Assembly: GCA_030613045.1 (NCBI GenBank)
Contig: JAUWMS010000252.1
Location: forward strand, 1 to 5,148
DNA: 5,148 bases
Reading direction: 5' to 3'
Source of the DNA: Candidatus Latescibacterota bacterium
GTDB lineage: Bacteria > Latescibacterota > 4484-107
In this document: piece by piece, positions 1-3,658 of the stretch
Numbering within the stretch: the stretch's first letter is position 1
Layout of the letters: every line of letters starts with the position of its first letter
The notes under the pieces: model-generated
Told to the model about the DNA's origin: nothing
What the model saw: only the letters and a program-made list of their open reading frames with translations
Database searches by the model: none
Made by a program: the position numbers and the translations under genes

Positions 1-1256
1 TGGTTGCGGTAACGGCGGAGGCTTCGGACAACGTGGGTGTGGTGAAGGTGGATTTCTTTGTGAACGGCAAGATTCGGGGGAGTGATGCGTCCGCTCCGTT
101 CGTGTATGAGTGGGATACGAGCGAGGCGCCTTCAGATCCCGGTTCCTATTCCTATACGCTCGCGGCCAAGGCGTGGGATGCGGAGGGCAACAACCGGATG
201 TCCCCTTCCATCGAAGTCACTGTGTACGTGCCGGATGAGGAGGCGCCCACGGTGCAATTGACTGCGCCCGCGGAAGGAGCGGCTGTTCGCGGGAGTGTGG
301 AGGTAACGGTGGATGCACAGGACAACGCGGCGGTAACTCAGGTGGTCTTTTTCGTGGATGGCGTGAAACACGGCACCGACAGGGATGCGCCGTTTGCGTA
401 CACCTGGGATACCACTCAGGAGATGGATGGAATGCACACCCTGATTGCTGAAGCTCGGGACGCCGCGGGCAACACCGGCGAACACACCATAACCGTAATC
501 GTGAACAACATCGGGCCGGTAAGAGGAGAAACGATCACGGTAGATCTTCCCGGCGGCGCGACGATGGAGATGGTGGGGATCGAGCCGGGGACGTTCACGA
601 TGGGCTCTCCCGCCTCGGAGCCGGGCCGATACCCCCACGAGGGCCCACAGCACCAGGTGACGATCACAAAAGGGTTCTGGTTAGGGAAGTTTGAGATCAC
701 GCAGGGGCAGTGGGAAGCCGTGATGGGCACCACGCCGTGGTTGGGGCAGAGCAATGTCCAGGAGAATCCGAACAATGCCGCTTCGTATATCTCGTGGAAC
801 GATGTGCAGGAGTTTATTGCGAAGTTGAACGAGGCGGCGGAGGGTTCAGAGCTATATCGGTTGCCTACGGAGGCGGAGTGGGAGTATTCCTGTCGGGCAG
901 GGACGATGACGCAGTGGTCGTTTGGGGACGATGAGAGTCAGATTGGGCAGTATGCGTGGTATTGGTATAATGCCACGGATGTGGGGGAGCAGTATGCGCA
1001 TGCGGTGGGAACGAAGCTTCCGAATCCGTGGGGGTTGCATGACATGCATGGGAATGTCTGGGAGTTGTGTCAGGACTGGTTTGGGTCGTATTCGAGCAGC
1101 GCTCAGAGGGATCCTACGGGGCCTGCTACAGGCTCGGACCGCGTTGTCCGTAGCGGCGCCTTTTACTGGGACGCCCGCGACGCGCGGTCGGCGTCTCGCT
1201 GCTCCGCCATTCACTGCTGCTTCGTTGGCGCGCGCCTGGTGAGGCAGGGCCAGTAG
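1..1256 (+). CDS. Ig-like domain / FGE-sulfatase (C-type-lectin-fold) protein, 5' partial
   Basis: The reading frame is open from the window edge (first full codon at 3) to TAG at 1254-1256; the GTG at 33 is internal, because the Ig-like sequence VAVTAEASDN already runs upstream of it. Visible order: an Ig-like domain (about 3-230) with FFVNG and YEWDT; a second (about 244-515) with VVFFVDG, YTWDT and AARDAAGN-like DAAGN, both matching the bacterial Ig type Big_7; then an FGE-sulfatase domain (about 541-1253) with GTFTMGS, FEITQGQWEAVMG, YRLPTEAEWEYSCRAG, PWGLHDMHGNVWELCQDW and the terminal VGARLVR. Such proteins are usually exported and act in adhesion or ligand binding; that role is inferred, since the N-terminus and any signal peptide are outside the window. 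The usual C-terminal RGGSW is altered to RSGAF, and the paired cysteines of true formylglycine-generating enzymes are not seen at their usual place, so sulfatase activation is unlikely. The C-terminal end may be a DGR variable region. Confidence 0.93.
   Translation, partial: VAVTAEASDNVGVVKVDFFVNGKIRGSDASAPFVYEWDTSEAPSDPGSYSYTLAAKAWDAEGNNRMSPSIEVTVYVPDEEAPTVQLTAPAEGAAVRGSVEVTVDAQDNAAVTQVVFFVDGVKHGTDRDAPFAYTWDTTQEMDGMHTLIAEARDAAGNTGEHTITVIVNNIGPVRGETITVDLPGGATMEMVGIEPGTFTMGSPASEPGRYPHEGPQHQVTITKGFWLGKFEITQGQWEAVMGTTPWLGQSNVQENPNNAASYISWNDVQEFIAKLNEAAEGSELYRLPTEAEWEYSCRAGTMTQWSFGDDESQIGQYAWYWYNATDVGEQYAHAVGTKLPNPWGLHDMHGNVWELCQDWFGSYSSSAQRDPTGPATGSDRVVRSGAFYWDARDARSASRCSAIHCCFVGARLVRQGQ
1137..1240 (+). 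other. Candidate DGR variable region (VR) at the 3' end of the FGE-domain gene
   Basis: From about 1137 the codon pattern changes from G-ending codons to C/T-ending ones. The nine codons 1200-1226 are all NNC or NNT (encoding C-S-A-I-H-C-C-F-V), and only six adenines occur in the 93 nt from 1146 to 1238. In FGE-type proteins this stretch normally reads RGGSW-N-N-D-A-R-N-x-R-S-A-N-R-N..., and the divergent residues here fall on those Asn positions, as expected if AAC/AAT codons in a template were randomised at adenines. DGR targets commonly place the variable region at the C-terminus of this fold. No template repeat or reverse transcriptase is in the window, so this remains inference. Confidence 0.5.
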
Positions 1257-1262
1257 TTTTCT

Positions 1263-1307
1263 CGTTCCTACGCTCTGCGTGGGGACGCATACCCGACGCT
1301 CAGCGTC
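1263..1307. repeat. REP-like paired hairpins just downstream of the FGE-domain gene
   Basis: Two adjacent palindromes start 7 nt after the stop codon. The first pairs 1263-1273 with 1277-1287 (11 bp including three G-T pairs, 3-nt loop TCT). The second is GACGCT-C-AGCGTC at 1295-1307, a perfect 6-bp inverted repeat around one base. The arrangement (CGTTCC-hairpin, GCATACC spacer, GACGCT hairpin) resembles a widespread intergenic REP-type sequence of GC-rich genomes; that is recognition from memory. No T-run follows, so a classical terminator is not supported, although the structure could protect the mRNA 3' end. The 1308-1370 stretch after it has no gene; 1338-1362 loosely resembles the reverse complement of the motif at 3602-3624. 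Confidence 0.6.
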
Positions 1308-1370
1308 CCCAACCGAACCATGCACAGAGCGGAGCGGAGGTCACGGAAAGCCGCGCAGAGACGATATTCC

Positions 1371-1462
1371 GCCGTGCGTGGCTGAGCGCATCGAACACAT
1401 CGGGGCGACGCGGACAGGGCTTCTTCCGCGCCTCCCTGCCTTGTCCACTGCTGTGAGGGGGT
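1371..1462 (+). repeat. Dispersed intergenic repeat, copy 1
   Basis: This shares with 2158-2250 the core CACATCGGGGCGACGCGGAC (here 1396-1415) and with both other copies the tail CCCTGCCTTGTCC...GCTGTG (here 1434-1460). A 6-bp stem CGCGGA (1409-1414)/TCCGCG (1425-1430) is present. The upstream hairpin found in copies 2 and 3 is decayed here. It lies about 115 nt after the FGE-domain gene, in the same orientation relative to the preceding gene as the other copies. Function unknown. Confidence 0.75.
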
Positions 1463-1478
1463 GAGATGCTGGATCAGG

Positions 1479-1506
1479 GGCGGGAAGGTTGTAGTTTGTT
1501 CCCGCC
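1479..1506. repeat. 8-bp perfect inverted repeat upstream of the toxin-like gene
   Basis: GGCGGGAA at 1479-1486 and TTCCCGCC at 1499-1506 are perfect reverse complements separated by 12 nt. The repeat sits about 70 nt upstream of the start at 1577, where an operator for an autoregulated gene pair might lie, but a simple hairpin closing the preceding repeat is as likely. A T7 run at 1529-1535 is 22 nt further on, too far for a standard terminator. I see no convincing promoter in 1507-1562. Confidence 0.35.
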
Positions 1507-1562
1507 TATGACGTTTATGTTACAGCAGTTTTTTTCGCGAAGATAACCATGACATCAGGTTC

Positions 1563-1568
1563 AAGGGG
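1563..1568 (+). promoter_or_regulatory. Ribosome binding site for the toxin-like gene
   Basis: AAGGGG ends 8 nt before the ATG at 1577. The other nearby ATG (1569) directly abuts the site and opens a short out-of-frame reading frame, so 1577 is the supported start. Confidence 0.6.
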
Positions 1569-1576
1569 ATGAACGT

Positions 1577-1909
1577 ATGTATAGAAGCGATGTGCTCAGA
1601 ACCACAAGGTCTCTATCCGGGAAGACGATCCGGTTGACGCTTCGACAGTGGCTGCATATCACTGAGGCGCACGACTACATGGCAGGGAACATAGATAAAG
1701 TGATGGAAATCGTGCATTCCCCGGATTGTCTCGTAGAGGGACTGAGAGGAGAACTTATTGCGTTGAAGCACTATGCTGAGACCAACATTTCTGAGAAGCA
1801 TGGGGTGGTTGTTTACAAAGAACAGGAAAGAGATGGTTTTATCATCACCGCATTTTTCACCTCCAAACCTGAGACCATAAAAAGAAAAGGTGTGATATGG
1901 CAAAAATGA
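1577..1909 (+). CDS. Putative toxin, nuclease-like partner of DUF2283 (110 aa)
   Basis: A small soluble protein with no signal peptide or membrane segment. Visible features: IRLTLRQWLHITEAH (residues 18-32, with His27 and His32), EGLRGELIALKHY (54-66), VVVYKE (77-82) and GFIITAFFTSKP (87-98). This W-x-HI / VVVYKE / GFIITAFFT layout is familiar from short proteins encoded next to DUF2283 genes, often annotated as PBECR- or DUF4258-like nuclease-fold toxins of the RelE/EndoU/barnase type; the assignment is by recognition, not search. By inference it would cleave RNA, with His27, His32 and Lys81 as polar candidates. Its last 13 nt overlap the next gene, so the two are translationally coupled. 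Base composition is clearly AT-richer than the flanking genes, suggesting acquisition by transfer. A housekeeping role is not excluded. Confidence 0.75.
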   Translation: MYRSDVLRTTRSLSGKTIRLTLRQWLHITEAHDYMAGNIDKVMEIVHSPDCLVEGLRGELIALKHYAETNISEKHGVVVYKEQERDGFIITAFFTSKPETIKRKGVIWQK

Positions 1910-2133
1910 AAGCACAAAAGTTCGATCTCTCTCTTGTCCCATATCTTTTAAGAGTCAACCCTCATTACTGGGTGGATTACGATGAAGATACGGACACGCT
2001 TTACGTGAGCTTCAGGAAGCCCCAGTGTGCGGACGACAGCGTAATGGAAGGCGGGCTTATCTATCACTACGATGGCGAACAATTGGTTGGCGTCACCGTA
2101 TTGGATGCTAAGGCTACTATGATGTCGGGGTGA
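1897..2133 (+). CDS. DUF2283 domain protein, putative antitoxin (78 aa)
   Basis: The signature YDEDTDTLYVSF (residues 28-39) is the DUF2283 hallmark, followed by a charged turn and the closing strands GGLIYHYDGEQLVGVTVLDA (52-71). Length fits the family, which is usually about 60-80 residues. The N-terminal ~20 residues are an extra, basic-hydrophobic lead that could contact the partner. ATG 1897 is preferred because AAAAGG (1885-1890) lies 6 nt upstream; ATG 1906, in frame, would give an ATGA overlap with the upstream stop but its spacing is poor. DUF2283 proteins are frequently encoded next to small nuclease-like toxins, and the antitoxin role is inferred from that. No DNA-binding domain is seen, so any autoregulation would need the complex or another factor. 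Confidence 0.85.
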   Translation: MAKMKAQKFDLSLVPYLLRVNPHYWVDYDEDTDTLYVSFRKPQCADDSVMEGGLIYHYDGEQLVGVTVLDAKATMMSG

Positions 2134-2157
2134 GGGCGATGGCCGTGCGCCGCGCCA

Positions 2158-2253
2158 CCCGGTTCGGTGGGCATAGCGCATCGGACACATCGGGGCGACG
2201 CGGACACGGTTTTTCCGCGTCTCCCTGCCTTGTCCGTTGCTGTGGGGGGGGGG
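2158..2253 (+). repeat. Dispersed intergenic repeat, copy 2, ending in a G10 tract
   Basis: It begins about 25 nt after the DUF2283 stop. An 8-bp stem pairs 2162-2169 with 2179-2186 around the 9-nt loop GGCATAGCG, with two G-T pairs where copy 3 has Watson-Crick pairs. A second 7-bp stem pairs ACGCGGA (2198-2204) with TCCGCGT (2214-2220). The conserved tail starts at 2223 and runs into ten consecutive G (2244-2253). The stretch 2134-2157 before it holds no gene. Confidence 0.8.
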
Positions 2254-2266
2254 TGCGGTACGGAGA

Positions 2267-2378
2267 CTGAACCACTGATAGACACTGATAGACACTGATA
2301 ACACTGATCCCTGCCCCTCCGCCCCAGTGGGGTGGATCAGTGCGATCAGGGAGGGGTTCAGTGGGATCAGTGGTTCAG
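2267..2378. repeat. Palindromic element with 13-bp terminal inverted repeats and ACTGATAGAC tandem units
   Basis: CTGAACCACTGAT (2267-2279) is the exact reverse complement of ATCAGTGGTTCAG (2366-2378). Inside, the unit ACTGATAGAC repeats from 2274 (two full and two degenerate copies), and CACTGATCC (2302-2310) pairs perfectly with GGATCAGTG (2334-2342) around a small CCCC-AGT-GGGG hairpin. GATCAG-type words recur throughout the 3' half, so several alternative folds are possible. There is no coding capacity and no obvious target-site duplication. It resembles a MITE-like or REP-like intergenic element more than a regulatory site. Confidence 0.65.
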
Positions 2379-2390
2379 GCTTTCCGAATG

Positions 2391-2398
2391 AAAGGAGG
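2391..2398 (+). promoter_or_regulatory. Strong Shine-Dalgarno deciding a TTG start
   Basis: AAAGGAGG lies 5 nt before TTG 2404. The next in-frame ATG (2425, residue 8) lacks a comparable site, so the TTG is taken as the start. Confidence 0.8.
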
Positions 2399-2403
2399 CT
2401 TCG

Positions 2404-3315
2404 TTGGGCAAATACGACATCACGATGAAGCGTTTGAGCGCGGAGTTTGTGGAGGATTACGTGCGGTTTGCCTTGGGAAGACCGGCTTCGCACGCGGAGG
2501 TGTTGGAGGTAGCCGAGTTGGACAAGGAGTTGCCCTCGCTGATGCGGGAGGTGGACTTTGTAGCGAAGGTGGAGGCAGAAGGAGAGCGATTTGTGCTGTT
2601 GGTGGAGTTTCAGACCGCATGGGAAAACGACGTGCCTCAGCGGACGTTGGGGTATAGCTGGCGGGCTTATGAACGGTACGAGCTTCCGGTGTATCCTGTG
2701 GTAGTGGTGTTTCGGAAAAGTGGGGCGCTTCGGGATCGTTTAGACATTCGTGCGTTAGAGTTGGAGGTGCTCAAGTTCAGGTTTCGGGTGATCCCGGTAT
2801 GGGAGTTGGATGGTGCGGAGATCGTGGCTCAGAAGTGGGCTGGGTTGTATCCCTTGTTGCCGTTGATGCCGTGGGAAGGGAAGTCGGATGAGACGGTATT
2901 GCGGGAGAGTCAGAATTTGGTGCTAAGTCAGATCGGAGAGAAAGAGCGTCGTGCGGATGCGTACGTAGCGTTGCGGGTATTGAGTGGGATGCGTCATCCG
3001 GTTTCGTTGGTGGATCAGATATTGAGGAGGAAAGAGATCATGGTGGAATCGTCGGTGTATCAAGAGATTCTGAAAGAAGGCAAGGTGATGGGATTGCAAG
3101 AGGGTAAAGTCCTGGGATTGCAAGAAGGGCAGGAGTCTCGATTGCGGGAAGATGTGTTGGAGGTATTGGAGGTGCGGTTTGGGCTGGTACCCTACCAAGT
3201 GGAGGAGCAGGTGAGTCGGCTTCGGGGACGAAAGATGTTGGAAGGCTTGCACCGAAAGGCGATCATGGTGGAAAACCTGGAGGCTTTTGGGGAAGTCCTC
3301 TCTGCCATGCGCTGA
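2404..3315 (+). CDS. Rpn family / PD-(D/E)XK nuclease-like putative transposase (303 aa)
   Basis: The N-terminal half fits the Rpn/PDDEXK_2 fold: Asp51 in REVDFVAKVE (48-57), then FVLLVEFQT (63-71) with the E-x-Q variant of the motif (Glu68, Gln70), then a helix QRTLGYSWRAYERY (79-92) and the strand YPVVVVFRK (97-105). Rpn proteins are DNA endonucleases linked to recA-independent recombination and phage defence; that is family knowledge, not shown here. The C-terminal part carries two tandem units EGKVMGLQ/EGKVLGLQ (225-240) and a DUF4351-like end, EDVLEVLEVRFG (249-260). Length is normal for the family and the frame is intact. A decayed relative of its 5' region lies 150 nt downstream at 3465-3551, suggesting an earlier duplication. 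No transposase ends flank it, so mobility is not supported. It looks monocistronic. Confidence 0.88.
   Translation: MGKYDITMKRLSAEFVEDYVRFALGRPASHAEVLEVAELDKELPSLMREVDFVAKVEAEGERFVLLVEFQTAWENDVPQRTLGYSWRAYERYELPVYPVVVVFRKSGALRDRLDIRALELEVLKFRFRVIPVWELDGAEIVAQKWAGLYPLLPLMPWEGKSDETVLRESQNLVLSQIGEKERRADAYVALRVLSGMRHPVSLVDQILRRKEIMVESSVYQEILKEGKVMGLQEGKVLGLQEGQESRLREDVLEVLEVRFGLVPYQVEEQVSRLRGRKMLEGLHRKAIMVENLEAFGEVLSAMR
3076..3123 (+). repeat. 24-nt tandem repeat inside the Rpn-like gene
   Basis: Two successive 24-nt units encode EGKVMGLQ and EGKVLGLQ, followed by a third truncated EGQ. Such G-K-x-x-G-x-x-E-G repeats are common before the C-terminal domain of this family and vary in number between homologues, probably by slippage. 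Confidence 0.7.
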
Positions 3316-3320
3316 AGCCG

Positions 3321-3411
3321 CACGGTCCGGTGGGCATAGCGCACCGGACACAACGCGGACACGCGGACACCTCCTTTTGCGCCCCCTGCCTTGTCCGCTG
3401 CTGTGAGGGGT
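3321..3411 (+). repeat. Dispersed intergenic repeat, copy 3
   Basis: It starts 6 nt after the Rpn-like stop. A perfect 8-bp stem GTCCGGTG (3325-3332)/CACCGGAC (3342-3349) encloses the same 9-nt loop as copy 2. The middle is rearranged: the CATCGGGGCG segment is missing and GCGGACAC is duplicated (3355-3370), so that GCGGACA can pair with TGTCCGC at 3392-3398 instead of the second stem of copies 1 and 2. The tail 3384-3410 matches copy 1 with one mismatch. Confidence 0.8.
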
Positions 3412-3464
3412 GAGGCGCGCGATCTGGGGCGTCCCCGGCGGGATCCGTGATTCGGATTCTCGGA

Positions 3465-3551
3465 GTGGTTTGCCTTGGGGAGGCCAGCTTCGCGCGTGGT
3501 GGAGTTGGACCAGGAGTTGCCCCCTCCTTGGGGATAGTCGGCGGGCAAGGC
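3465..3551 (+). pseudogene. Decayed fragment of a second Rpn-like gene
   Basis: 3465-3520 aligns with 2461-2536 of the intact gene: shared words include GTTTGCCTTGGG, GCTTCGC, AGTTGGAC and AGGAGTTGCCC. Relative to the intact gene there is a 1-nt deletion near the start, a 15-nt deletion, and then a jump of about 100 nt to a stretch matching 2645-2665 (TTGGGG-ATAG-GGCGGGC). No start codon, RBS or continuous frame remains, so it is not translated as an Rpn protein. The sequence 3412-3464 may include more of the same relic (GGATT before 3461) but is too diverged to call. Alignment was by eye. Confidence 0.7.
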
Positions 3552-3601
3552 CACCGTCCTCATTTTTGCGTGCACGGGAACGCCTTCTTTTTCTTCGCGG
3601 G

Positions 3602-3624
3602 GTGTTCTCTGCGTCTCCGTGGTG
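3602..3624. other. Short motif of a widespread intergenic repeat type
   Basis: The CTCTGCGTCTCCGTGGTGAA sequence just upstream of the peptidase gene resembles a word seen in intergenic regions of many bacterial genomes (recognition from memory). It lies in the leader of the following gene, and I see no promoter elements around it. 3552-3601 has no gene or clear structure. Confidence 0.35.
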
Positions 3625-3648
3625 AAGAAAACAGACAGAAAATGTCCC

Positions 3649-3653
3649 GGAGG
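3649..3653 (+). promoter_or_regulatory. Ribosome binding site for the S9 peptidase gene
   Basis: GGAGG lies 5 nt before ATG 3659. It separates the real start from the out-of-frame ATG at 3619, which has no such site. Confidence 0.8.
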
Positions 3654-3658
3654 TTTTG

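Noticed and set aside
1279..1464. 61-codon frame between the first gene and the toxin-like gene
   Set aside because: Lies entirely in REP-like hairpins and repeat copy 1, and has no RBS or conserved features.
1489..1521. Sigma-70-like promoter (TTGTTC/TATGTT) for the toxin-like gene
   Set aside because: Spacing is about 14 nt and both boxes are weak, so it cannot be told from chance.
1479..1535. Intrinsic terminator before the T7 run
   Set aside because: The hairpin at 1479-1506 ends 22 nt before the T-run and nothing immediately upstream of the T-run forms a strong stem.
1371..3411. CRISPR array
   Set aside because: The three repeats are ~90 nt, about 800-1200 nt apart with genes between them; the ACTGATAGAC units at 2274-2310 are adjacent with no spacers.
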